A stretch of 64,000 nucleotides of DNA from Pseudomonas nitroreducens NBRC 12694. GTDB taxonomy: Bacteria; Pseudomonadota; Gammaproteobacteria; Pseudomonadales; Pseudomonadaceae. The stretch spans positions 186,001 to 250,000 of the forward strand of contig NZ_BDAI01000004.1 of the NCBI RefSeq assembly GCF_002091755.1. Reading direction: 5' to 3'. This document shows, piece after piece, positions 1-7,440 of the stretch. The translations under genes and the position numbers were made by a program. Below the pieces are notes generated by a model. It did no database searches. It was given only the letters and a program-made list of their open reading frames with translations, and had not been told where the DNA came from. Numbering within the stretch: the first letter of the stretch is position 1; each line of letters starts with the position of its first letter.

Positions 1-145
1 GGAAACAACCGATCCAGAGCCTCCCCTGCCGAGTGCCCGGTCCTTCGGATGCCGCCGGCCAGCGGCCTACGGATACTGCGCAGCGTAGTCCAAAGCCCTC
101 AGGCTTCCCATGCGCGCCATCAACTTCGGAGGACAATTCTCACAA

Positions 146-188
146 AAAAAAGCGCACAAAAAGAAAGGCCCGCTTGCGCGGGCCTTTC
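146..188 (-). terminator. Intrinsic terminator of gabD-gabT
   Basis: An 11-bp perfect stem (163-173 with 178-188, loop TTGC) is followed, reading on the minus strand, by two T-runs. It lies 25 bases past the gabT stop codon and ends the gabDT transcript. Bases 1-145 to its left show no gene that I can support. Confidence 0.85.
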
Positions 189-213
189 TCCTGAACGGCT
201 AGGGCGATGAAGC

Positions 214-1494
214 TCAGGCCAGTTCGTCGAAGCACTCGGCCAGGATGGCCAGGCCTTTGTCCAGCTGCGCGTCCGGGATGGTGACGGGCATCAGGAAGCG
301 GATCACGTTGTAGTAGGTACCGCAGGAGAGCAGGATCAGACCTTTCTCACGGGCACGAACCACGATCTTGCTGACCAGTTCAGCGGCCGGCTTGTTGTGA
401 TCGCCGCCTTCGAACAGTTCGATGGCGATCATCGAACCCAGGCCACGAACGTCGCCGATCACCTTGTGCTTGGCCTGGATGTCGCGCAGGCCAGTCTTCA
501 GGCGCTCGCCAACGGCTTGCGAACGGTCCAGCAGCTTCTCTTCGTCGAACACTTTCAGCACGGCCAGGGCCGCGGCGCAAGCGATCGGGCTACCGGCGTA
601 GGTGCCGCCCAGGCCGCCCGGAGCGATGGCGTCCATGATCTCGGCCTTGCCAGCAACGCCGGAGATCGGGAAGCCGCCGCCAACGGATTTGGCGAAGGTG
701 GTCAGGTCCGGGACGATACCCAGTTGCTCGGTAGCGAAGAAGGTGCCGGTACGGCCAGCGCCGGTCTGCACTTCGTCAGCGATCAGCAGGATGCCGTGCT
801 CGTCGCACAGGGCGCGCAGGCGCTGCATGAAGGCCTTGGAGTTGACGTAGAAGCCACCCTCGCCCTGAACCGGCTCGATGATGATGGCAGCGATGTCGCG
901 CGGCTGAGCGTCGTTCTTGAAGATGCGCTCGATGCTGGCGATCGACTCGTCTTCGCTTACGCCGTGCAGTTCGCACGGAGCCAGGGCGCGGAAGATGCCG
1001 CCCGGCATCAGGCCCATGCCAGCGGAGTACGGAACGACCTTGCCGGTCAGGCCCAGGGTCATCATGGTACGGCCGTGGTAGGCACCGGTGAAGGCGATCA
1101 CGCCAGCGCGGCCGGTAGCGGCACGGGCGATCTTGACGGCGTTCTCAACGGCTTCGGAGCCGGAGGTGACCAGCAGGGTCTTCTTCGGGAAGTTGCCCGG
1201 AACGCGCTTGGCGATTTCTTCAGCCAGCTCGATGTAGGGCTCGTACGCCAGCACCTGGAAGCAGGTGTGGGACAGCTTGGTCAGTTGCTCCTGAACGGCA
1301 GCGATCACTTTCGGGTGCAGGTGACCGGTGTTCAGTACGGCAATGCCGCCGGCGAAGTCGATGTATTCACGACCTTCGACGTCCCACACGGTGGAGTTCT
1401 CGGCGCGCTCGGCGACGACCGGGTGGATCTGGCCTACACCGCGCGGTACGGCGGCCTGACGACGTTGCAGCAGGGATTCGTTGGTTTTGCTCAT
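214..1494 (-). CDS. gabT: 4-aminobutyrate aminotransferase GabT
   Basis: A PLP-dependent class III aminotransferase of 426 aa, the usual GabT length. It moves the amino group of GABA (or 5-aminovalerate) to 2-oxoglutarate, giving succinate semialdehyde and glutamate in the cytoplasm. The PLP-phosphate loop GSEAVENA is near residue 112, the pyridine-binding Asp is D240 (LLIADEVQTG), and the Schiff-base lysine is K269 in TTFAKSVGGGFP. The ATG is preceded five bases upstream by GAGGAAG. It is the second gene of the gabD-gabT unit, 202 bp after gabD. The gabDT plus tRNA-Arg context matches P. aeruginosa PA0265-PA0266 as I remember it. Confidence 0.96.
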   Translation of the reverse strand: MSKTNESLLQRRQAAVPRGVGQIHPVVAERAENSTVWDVEGREYIDFAGGIAVLNTGHLHPKVIAAVQEQLTKLSHTCFQVLAYEPYIELAEEIAKRVPGNFPKKTLLVTSGSEAVENAVKIARAATGRAGVIAFTGAYHGRTMMTLGLTGKVVPYSAGMGLMPGGIFRALAPCELHGVSEDESIASIERIFKNDAQPRDIAAIIIEPVQGEGGFYVNSKAFMQRLRALCDEHGILLIADEVQTGAGRTGTFFATEQLGIVPDLTTFAKSVGGGFPISGVAGKAEIMDAIAPGGLGGTYAGSPIACAAALAVLKVFDEEKLLDRSQAVGERLKTGLRDIQAKHKVIGDVRGLGSMIAIELFEGGDHNKPAAELVSKIVVRAREKGLILLSCGTYYNVIRFLMPVTIPDAQLDKGLAILAECFDELA

Positions 1495-1696
1495 AGCTTC
1501 CTCAGTGGCCGCTCATCGGGCGACCGGATCAAAGGATGAAAGCGGGGGAGAAGCCTCACGCGACAGCATACGATGATCGACTGTCGTGGAACTTGCGGCC
1601 CGCCAGACGGGTTGTCCGGTGCTACCACCGGAAAACGCCGACGCGAAGGTGGCTGTCAGCTCTTGCCTGCCACCTCGCGCCCACGGAAAAAACGGA

Positions 1697-3148
1697 TCAG
1701 ATACCGCCGAGGCAGAGGTATTTGACTTCGAGGTAGTCCTCGATGCCGTACTTCGAACCTTCGCGGCCCAGGCCGGATGCCTTGATGCCGCCGAACGGCG
1801 CCACTTCGTTGGAGATCAGGCCGGTGTTGATACCCACCATGCCGTATTCCAGCTGCTCGGCAACGCGGAATACGCGGGCCAGGTCGCGGGCGTAGAAGTA
1901 CGAAGCCAGGCCGAACTCGGTGTCGTTGGACATGGCGATGACTTCTGCCTCGTCCTTGAAGCGGAACACCGGCGCCAGCGGGCCGAAGGTTTCGTCCTTG
2001 GAGACCAGAGCGGACTTCGGTACGTCGACCAGGATGGTCGGTTCGAAGAAGGTGCCGCCCAGGCTGTGCGGCTTGCCGCCAGTGAGGACTTTGGCGCCCT
2101 TGGAAACGGCGTCGGCAATGTGCTCTTCGACCTTGGCAACAGCCTTGGAATCGATCAGCGGGCCGGTGGTGACGCCCTGCTCCAGGCCGTTGCCGATGTT
2201 CAGCTTGGCCACGGCGACCTTCAGCTTCTCGACGAAGGCGTCGTACACGCCGTCCTGTACGTACAGGCGGTTGGCGCAGACGCAGGTCTGGCCGTTGTTG
2301 CGGTACTTGGAGATCAGCGCGCCTTCGACGGCGGCGTCCAGGTCGGCATCGTCGAACACGATGAACGGAGCGTTGCCGCCCAGCTCCAGGGACACTTTCT
2401 TGATGTCCTTGGCGCATTCGGCCATCAGCTGGCGACCGATCTCGGTGGAACCGGTGAAGGTCAGCTTGCGCACGATCGGGTTGCTGGTCAGCTCGCCGCC
2501 GACTTCGCCGGCGCTGCCGGTAACCACGCTGAACACGCCTTTCGGAATGCCGGCGCGCTCGGCCAGCTCGGCCAGGGCCAGGGCGGAGTACGGAGTCTGC
2601 GAAGCAGGCTTGAGCACCATGGTGCAGCCAGCGGCCAGGGCCGGACCGGCTTTACGGGTGATCATCGCGGACGGGAAGTTCCACGGGGTGATAGCCGCGG
2701 TCACGCCGATCGGCTGCTTGATCACGATGATGCGCTTGTCGGGCTGGTGACCCGGAATGGTGTCGCCGTAGATGCGCTTGGCTTCTTCGCCGAACCACTC
2801 GAGGAAGGAGGCGGCGTAGGCGATTTCGCCCTTGGCTTCAGCCAGCGGCTTGCCCTGCTCGATGGTCATCAGGCGAGCCAGGTCGTCCTGGTTGGCGATC
2901 ATCAGGTCGAACCACTTGCGCAGCTTGTTGGCGCGCTCCTTGGCGGTCAGCGCGCGCCAGGCCGGCAGGGCCTTGTCGGCGGCTTCGATGGCGCGACGGG
3001 TTTCGTCGGCACCCATCTTCGGCACGGTGCCGATGATCTCGTTGGTGGCCGGGTTGTTCACGCTGATGGTCTTGCCGTTGTCGGCATCGACCCAGGAACC
3101 GTCAATGTAAGCCTGTTGGCGGAACAGCTTGGGATCATTGAGTTGCAT
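1697..3148 (-). CDS. gabD: Succinate-semialdehyde dehydrogenase [NAD(P)+] GabD
   Basis: An aldehyde dehydrogenase superfamily protein of 483 aa, like E. coli GabD (482 aa). It oxidises succinate semialdehyde to succinate, the step after GabT. Visible features are the cofactor-binding TPWNFP motif (residues 154-159), the FTGST motif (231-235), catalytic base E255 in LELGGNAP and nucleophile C289 in NNGQTCVCANR. An AAGGAGA ribosome-binding site sits six bases before the ATG. It is first in the gabDT operon, so GABA is converted to succinate by adjacent products. Confidence 0.96.
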   Translation of the reverse strand: MQLNDPKLFRQQAYIDGSWVDADNGKTISVNNPATNEIIGTVPKMGADETRRAIEAADKALPAWRALTAKERANKLRKWFDLMIANQDDLARLMTIEQGKPLAEAKGEIAYAASFLEWFGEEAKRIYGDTIPGHQPDKRIIVIKQPIGVTAAITPWNFPSAMITRKAGPALAAGCTMVLKPASQTPYSALALAELAERAGIPKGVFSVVTGSAGEVGGELTSNPIVRKLTFTGSTEIGRQLMAECAKDIKKVSLELGGNAPFIVFDDADLDAAVEGALISKYRNNGQTCVCANRLYVQDGVYDAFVEKLKVAVAKLNIGNGLEQGVTTGPLIDSKAVAKVEEHIADAVSKGAKVLTGGKPHSLGGTFFEPTILVDVPKSALVSKDETFGPLAPVFRFKDEAEVIAMSNDTEFGLASYFYARDLARVFRVAEQLEYGMVGINTGLISNEVAPFGGIKASGLGREGSKYGIEDYLEVKYLCLGGI

Positions 3149-3224
3149 GACCTGTCTCCTTTCGAGGAAAGCCTGTGGACGGCGGGTCTACCTGGAGTCC
3201 CGCCTGCCTTGTTGTCTGGATAGG

Positions 3225-3240
3225 AGAGACCGCAGTCTCT
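3225..3240. promoter_or_regulatory. Dyad AGAGAC-CGCA-GTCTCT upstream of gabD
   Basis: A perfect 6-4-6 inverted repeat whose gabD-proximal edge is 76 bases from the gabD start codon, where an operator or activator site would lie. Which regulator would bind it cannot be told from the sequence. Confidence 0.3.
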
Positions 3241-3588
3241 GCCGTTCATTCGCCCCGGCCGAGCATTATCGCCGCCAGATGCGAATGTCGCCCTGCGAAC
3301 GGGGCGACGCCAGGCGAACGGCTCTTAGTTCGCTCGGCATGCGGACACGAAAAAACGCAGGCCGGGGTCATTGCCCGGTCTGGTTGAACTCGTTCACGCA
3401 CAGGTTCCCAGGCTCGGCCCAGGAGTACGACTGCCCTACAACCTTCCGGTACGCTGATCGACGGAAGCCGCACGGAGACCTGCCACAAGGGACATGCGGT
3501 GGGTGCAACGGAAGACTGTCATCCCGCAGGCTGATGGCCGGCTGGTGCGATGCCAATGCTCCGGTCTCCTGTTGTTGTGATGGGGAGG

Positions 3589-3606
3589 CGTTTGAAATCT
3601 CAAACG
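3589..3606. repeat. Perfect dyad CGTTTGA-AATC-TCAAACG
   Basis: A 7-4-7 perfect palindrome in the non-coding stretch 200 bases before tRNA-Arg. No T-run follows, so it is not an obvious terminator. It may be an operator or a remnant of a lost gene. Confidence 0.3.
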
Positions 3607-3804
3607 AATCCTAGGGCCCCCGACTGCAAAGGGCAATAGCTCGTTCGACAAAACCAACGAAGGTATCAGATTGAAGCGGGTTTTCGAGGTACCTCTACCG
3701 ACAAGCGGCTGTTTTCGTTCGATATCATGAACGAGCGTACCCGCATTGGACGCCCGCGAAGGAGATGCGTATGATTGCCGCCTGCCGCGCCAGCCGCGGC
3801 ATAC

Positions 3805-3881
3805 GCACCAGTAGCTCAGCTGGATAGAGTACTGCCCTCCGAAGGCAGGGGTCGTGGGTTCGAATCCCGCCTGGTGCGCCA
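3805..3881 (+). tRNA. tRNA-Arg (anticodon CCG)
   Basis: A full cloverleaf with an encoded CCA end. The acceptor stem GCACCAG (3805-3811) pairs with CTGGTGC (3871-3877), with discriminator G3878 and CCA at 3879-3881. The anticodon stem is CTGCC/GGCAG with loop CTCCGAA, so the anticodon at 3839-3841 is CCG and reads CGG. The T-arm carries GGTTCGAATC. tRNA 3' ends like this are common integration sites, but no integrase gene or duplicated 3' end is seen downstream. Confidence 0.97.
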
Positions 3882-3930
3882 TCTGCCTTGTTTCGAGTTG
3901 CCTCCGGCAATCTGCGAAACCGCCTGAAAG

Positions 3931-3952
3931 GCCCGCTCTTAGCGGGCTTTTT
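3931..3952 (+). terminator. Intrinsic terminator after tRNA-Arg
   Basis: The stem GCCCGCT (3931-3937) pairs with AGCGGGC (3941-3947) and is followed by five T, 50 bases after the tRNA end. Confidence 0.85.
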
Positions 3953-4120
3953 AGTTTCTGCCTGTAAAGCCTTGCGCCGCTTGCCGGCGCCCCACTGTGC
4001 GAACCGGGCATCCCGGCAGGCCCGGAGGCGAGGGTTATCCTCCGCGCCCGACGATTCCTCTTCACCACCCAAGGTTGTATAAGCCTTGCGCCATCGCGCG
4101 CGAAAAGGACAAACCGCCCC

Positions 4121-4714
4121 ATGCTCCGGCTTCTGCTGCCAGCCCTCCTCCTGGCCCTTTCCGGGTGCGCCACACAACCGCCGGCGCACCCCGAGAACCT
4201 CTGCGAGATCTTTCGCGAAAAGCCGAAATGGCACGAAGCGGCGCTGAAGGTGCAGAAGCGCTGGGGCGGGACGATCCAGGTGCCGATGGCGATGATGTAC
4301 CAGGAGTCTTCCTTCAGGCACGACGCCCTGCCACCGCGCTATTACTTCCTCGGCTTCATTCCCTGGGGCCGGGTCAGTTCCGCCTACGGCTACGCCCAGG
4401 CCAAGGACGAGACCTGGGCGGACTACAAGAAGGAAGCGGGAGGCTGGGGCGCCGACCGCGACGACTTCGCCGATGCGCTGGACTTCATGGGCTGGTACAT
4501 GAACAAGACCTACAGCGTGAACCGGGTCTCCAAGTGGGACGCCTATGCCCAGTACCTGAACTACCACGAGGGCTGGGGCGGCTATCGCCAGCGCAGCTAT
4601 GACGCGAAGCCCTGGCTGAAGGCGACGTCACAGAAGGTCCAGGCTCGCGCCTCGCTATACGGCGCCCAGTACAAGAGCTGTGAACAGGAACTGTCGAACA
4701 GCGGCTGGTTCTAG
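4121..4714 (+). CDS. Lipoprotein with SLT-like (lysozyme-fold) domain
   Basis: A 197-aa protein with a lipoprotein signal peptide ending in the lipobox LSGC (Cys16). The following domain resembles small transglycosylase-SLT lipoproteins. MYQESSF places a candidate catalytic glutamate at E62, and AYGYAQA (residues 88-94) is the family's Gly-Tyr-Ala-Gln element. A role in cleaving peptidoglycan glycan strands from the outer membrane side is inferred. It stands alone, facing a convergent lipoprotein gene. Enzymatic activity is not certain, since this SLT branch is divergent. Confidence 0.75.
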   Translation: MLRLLLPALLLALSGCATQPPAHPENLCEIFREKPKWHEAALKVQKRWGGTIQVPMAMMYQESSFRHDALPPRYYFLGFIPWGRVSSAYGYAQAKDETWADYKKEAGGWGADRDDFADALDFMGWYMNKTYSVNRVSKWDAYAQYLNYHEGWGGYRQRSYDAKPWLKATSQKVQARASLYGAQYKSCEQELSNSGWF

Positions 4715-4749
4715 CAACCCCGAATGTTCGCGCGACGGTGCAGGGGCGC

Positions 4750-5463
4750 TCAGCGCCCCATGATCCGCTGATATTCGTCGCGGTATTCCTCGTATGGCAG
4801 GTTGCGCCGCTGCAGCTCCATCAGGCGCTGCTCCTTGGTCAATGGCTGGGAGACATGGGCGACCGTTTCCGCCGCGGTGGGCGAAACCGGCTGCGGCACG
4901 GCCTCCGGCGGCTGCGCCGGCGTGCGGGCAGGCAGGCTGCGCGACGGGCGGGCGACCAGCAGGGCTCCGGTGATCTCTTCGACTATCTGCTCGGACACGG
5001 CGCCGACTTCGGACGAACTCATGGAACGGAACAGATCACCATCGGCTTCGCTTTCGTAGCGCCGCGAGGCGAGCAACTGGCCGGTCAGGCCATCGTGATA
5101 ACGCACGGTGGAGGTGATCCACTCCTCACCGTCGCTGCTCGTGCGGTTGTTGGCGCTATGACCGGCGCCCACTTCGATCACCACCAGGGTGGACAGGGTA
5201 TCGGTGGCGCGCGGTTCGCCATCCTGCTCGGTGAGCTGGTAGTCCGCCGAATCCGCCTCGTCACGCAGCGCCTCGCGCCAACTGGCTTTCAGCGCTCCCC
5301 AGCGCGGGTTGGCCGCTACCGTGGCGTCGGGCTGGAAATTCACCACCATCACATGGCGGGTGTCTCGATAGAGGGAGATGGGCGCGGTGCGGTCATCCCG
5401 GCGGACGTCCGAGGAACATCCGCAAAGCAGGGAGACGGCCAGGGCGAGCGTGACGTAGCGCAT
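4750..5463 (-). CDS. Uncharacterised lipoprotein with SHOCT-like C-terminus
   Basis: A 237-aa protein with a signal peptide and lipobox LLCGC (Cys16), so probably lipid-anchored. The middle (residues 30-165) looks like a folded beta-rich domain with many Asp and Glu. Residues 170-205 are a Pro/Ala-rich linker. The last 28 residues (TKEQRLMELQRRNLPYEEY and following) resemble the short SHOCT oligomerisation motif. I do not recognise a function. It converges with the SLT-like lipoprotein gene, 35 bp apart. Confidence 0.6.
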   Translation of the reverse strand: MRYVTLALAVSLLCGCSSDVRRDDRTAPISLYRDTRHVMVVNFQPDATVAANPRWGALKASWREALRDEADSADYQLTEQDGEPRATDTLSTLVVIEVGAGHSANNRTSSDGEEWITSTVRYHDGLTGQLLASRRYESEADGDLFRSMSSSEVGAVSEQIVEEITGALLVARPSRSLPARTPAQPPEAVPQPVSPTAAETVAHVSQPLTKEQRLMELQRRNLPYEEYRDEYQRIMGR

Positions 5464-5540
5464 GGTGCTTTCTCTTTATTGTCTGGCCGGCATTCTGCCA
5501 GCCAATCATGACGCCCGGATATCGTCCGGAGGTCGGTCCT

Positions 5541-5723
5541 CTACCAGTCCTCGTCATCCAGGCCCGACTGATACTCGTCCGCTTCCTCGTCGCCGTCCTC
5601 ATGATCGTCGGGCTGATCCTCGAAGAACGCCGCGTCCTCCTCCAGCAGGCCGTCGAGGTCGTCGTCGAGGTCCAGAAGATGGTCGTGTTCGGGCTCGTGG
5701 AGGTCGAGATCGTCGTCAGTCAT
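5541..5723 (-). CDS. Small highly acidic hypothetical protein
   Basis: About 60 aa from the ATG at 5723; an in-frame GTG at 5762 would add 13 residues. Roughly half the residues are Asp or Glu, in runs such as LLDLDDDLDGLLEED, with almost no basic residues. No signal peptide or domain is visible. No clear ribosome-binding site is seen, which lowers confidence. Its composition suggests a small soluble cytoplasmic protein; the function is unknown. Confidence 0.5.
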   Translation of the reverse strand: MTDDDLDLHEPEHDHLLDLDDDLDGLLEEDAAFFEDQPDDHEDGDEEADEYQSGLDDEDW

Positions 5724-5898
5724 GGCCGGTCTTTCGTGGGGGGAAACGGGGAAGGGAATCACAGTATAAGTCGCGTCGCGGGCGGATGACGCTGTCGTGA
5801 CGGCGGACGCCGCTTTGCGGCCTTGCCGGATCGCGATTCGTCCACGATTCTCTATGAACCACGGGCATCGCGCCGTGAACGACGAACAGGGGGTAGGA

Positions 5899-6333
5899 AT
5901 GAAGACTGTGGCTCAGCTGTTGAACGCCAAGGCGGACCAGCAGGTTTACACCATCGCCCCGGACGCGATGGTGGTCGACGCGTTGCGCCTGATGGCGGAG
6001 AAGAACCTCGGCGGCCTGCCGGTGGTGGAGGCCAACCAGCTGGTCGGCTTCTTCAGCGAGCGCGACTACGCCCGCCGCCTGGCACTCAAGGGGCGCAACT
6101 CGGAAGACACGCCGATCAGCGCAGTAATGACCGCGCCGGTGATCACCGTGGACACCCACCTGAACGTCGACAAGTGCATGGGCATCATGACCGAGCGCCA
6201 CCTGCGCCACCTGCCGGTGGTCGAGAACGGCGAACTGCTCGGGCTGCTGTCCATCGGCGACCTGGTGAAGGCCGCCATCGCGGAACAGGCCGAGCTGATC
6301 CAGCAACTGGAACAGTACATCCGCGGCGAGTGA
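5899..6333 (+). CDS. CBS-pair domain protein
   Basis: A 144-aa stand-alone Bateman module. The first CBS repeat spans about residues 8-65 (APDAMVVDALRLMAEKNLGG), the second about 73-130 (VITVDTHLNVDKCMGIMTERH, ending LLSIGDLVKAAI). Such proteins bind adenine nucleotides and act as energy sensors; the partner is unknown. The ATG at 5899 (MKTVAQLL) is chosen over an upstream in-frame start at 5797 because conservation begins there and a purine-rich GGTAGGA precedes it. Confidence 0.85.
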   Translation: MKTVAQLLNAKADQQVYTIAPDAMVVDALRLMAEKNLGGLPVVEANQLVGFFSERDYARRLALKGRNSEDTPISAVMTAPVITVDTHLNVDKCMGIMTERHLRHLPVVENGELLGLLSIGDLVKAAIAEQAELIQQLEQYIRGE

Positions 6334-6348
6334 TCGCCCGGCGGTCGC

Positions 6349-7086
6349 TCAGCGTGCGGCCGCCGTTTCCACGTCACCACTGCGCATGTCGACGATGCTC
6401 AGGCACCCGTCGGTATAGCCGCTGCCCGTGTCGATGTAGTGGGTGTTGCCCAGCGAGCGTACGGCACTTTGCGCGGTATGGCCGACGTACAGGCGCTCCA
6501 GCCCGGCGATGGCAGTCGCGTCCTCTTTCTCGATCCGCGTACGCGCCCACATTGCCAGGCCAACGGCGTTGCGCCGGGCGCTGTCGCCCAGTTCGCCGGC
6601 CAGCGCGGCAACGCCGCTGCTCCAATCCGGGAAGGCCGGCGAAACCGGCGCCTCCGCGTGGACGATGCCGATACGCTGGCCTTCGTCCAGCTCGACCTCG
6701 ATCACCAGTGGCAATTGCAACAGACGCCGGGCGATGCGCTCGCGGGTCACCGGCGTGAGCTTGTACAGCCAGGCGCCACCGTTACGGAAATGCAGGTCGC
6801 GGTCCTCGCCAGCCAGCACCACGTCGATCACCAGTTGTTCGTGGTTGCCGCGTACCGAGGCGAACCAGGGCTTGGCCAGCCAGTCGAGCACCTGCGGCGA
6901 ATAGGGACCGCGGTCCACCAGGTCGCCGGCGGCAAACAGGCGGTCGGCGGATGGATCGAATCCGACCCGGTCGAGCAAACGCTGCAGCAGTTCGAAATGG
7001 CCGTGCACATCCCCCACCACGAAATCGCGCCCCAGCTGGTTACGCGGGAAGCGTTGCAGAGGCTGCTCCGGCAAATGCGTGTTCAT
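6349..7086 (-). CDS. PPP-family serine/threonine (PrpA/ApaH-like) phosphatase
   Basis: A metallophosphoesterase of 245 aa with the three PPP signatures: GDVHGH (residues 25-30), GDLVDRG (54-60) and RGNHE (79-83), plus a late GHT motif. These ligate two metal ions for phosphoester hydrolysis. The size and motif spacing fit bacterial PrpA/PrpB-type protein phosphatases. The ATG at 7086 is preferred to a TTG at 7092 because TGGAG lies seven bases before it. It is transcribed away from the TonB-receptor operon; the gap of 354 bp holds that operon's regulatory sites. Confidence 0.85.
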   Translation of the reverse strand: MNTHLPEQPLQRFPRNQLGRDFVVGDVHGHFELLQRLLDRVGFDPSADRLFAAGDLVDRGPYSPQVLDWLAKPWFASVRGNHEQLVIDVVLAGEDRDLHFRNGGAWLYKLTPVTRERIARRLLQLPLVIEVELDEGQRIGIVHAEAPVSPAFPDWSSGVAALAGELGDSARRNAVGLAMWARTRIEKEDATAIAGLERLYVGHTAQSAVRSLGNTHYIDTGSGYTDGCLSIVDMRSGDVETAAAR

Positions 7087-7177
7087 TGCCAACTCCAGGG
7101 CTTTCGAGAGACCAGCTTATCAGCTGCAAATGGCGTTCCCGATATCGTTCGACGAAAGCCTCAAGCGCCTGCTGACT

Positions 7178-7226
7178 CGCTGTTGCCCAGGCAGCGGCGG
7201 CCCAGCATGCACTGCTGCCACAGCAG
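7178..7226. promoter_or_regulatory. Two CTG/CAG dyads upstream of the first sigma-54 promoter
   Basis: CGCTG-N9-CAGCG lies at 7178-7196 and CTGCTG-CCA-CAGCAG at 7212-7226, centres 32 bp apart. The second lies about 70 bp upstream of the -24 element. Similar TGCTG...CAGCA dyads precede the other sigma-54 promoters of this island, so they are candidate enhancer-binding sites for one activator. Confidence 0.5.
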
Positions 7227-7290
7227 CACAGCCGCCGCAACGATCTATAAAAATACTTATATATCAGTACTTTAATATTCAATCAGAAAG

Positions 7291-7306
7291 CGGTACGGAT
7301 GTTGCG
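7291..7306 (+). promoter_or_regulatory. Sigma-54 (-24/-12) promoter of the TonB receptor/binding protein operon
   Basis: CGGTACGGATGTTGCG has GG and GC exactly 10 bp apart and matches ACG and TTGC of the consensus TGGCACG-N4-TTGC. The start site would be near 7317, leaving a 5' leader of about 125 bases. AT-rich sequence (7245-7285) sits just upstream, suitable for bending or IHF. Confidence 0.6.
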
Positions 7307-7440
7307 ATGTCCCCAGCAGCCTTCCGGCCTTCATCACGCGTGAGCCAGCACAAGAGCAACGCAATAACAGCTTCATGCCTTGCGGCGACGACCGAGCACC
7401 ACAGAGCCAGCCGTCCTTTCGCCGCCCTCCTGGGGACACC

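Larger units (their letters stand above)
3149..3804. other. Intergenic region upstream of gabD and of tRNA-Arg
   Basis: About 650 bases without a gene that I can support. Several overlapping open frames exist on both strands, but none has family similarity, a ribosome-binding site and a sensible composition together. The stretch contains two perfect dyads (listed separately) and the 5' leader of the tRNA. In that leader a GCGTATG/CATACGC inverted repeat (3767-3773 with 3800-3806) reaches into the first tRNA bases. I could not read a convincing gabD promoter. Confidence 0.5.

Noticed and set aside
1586..3223. Long open frame of more than 500 codons antisense to gabD
   Set aside because: High-GC DNA leaves the antisense of a real gene open. 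The product is rich in Gly, Val and Gln, has no family features, and gabD on the other strand is unambiguous. Many similar frames in the window were dropped for the same reason.
3805..3952. Integration site of a mobile element at the tRNA 3' end
   Set aside because: No integrase, no second copy of the tRNA 3' end and no change in composition are seen downstream within the window.
3725..4567. Minus-strand open frame crossing tRNA-Arg and the lipoprotein gene
   Set aside because: It overlaps a definite tRNA and a gene with a clear lipobox. Composition is that of antisense sequence.
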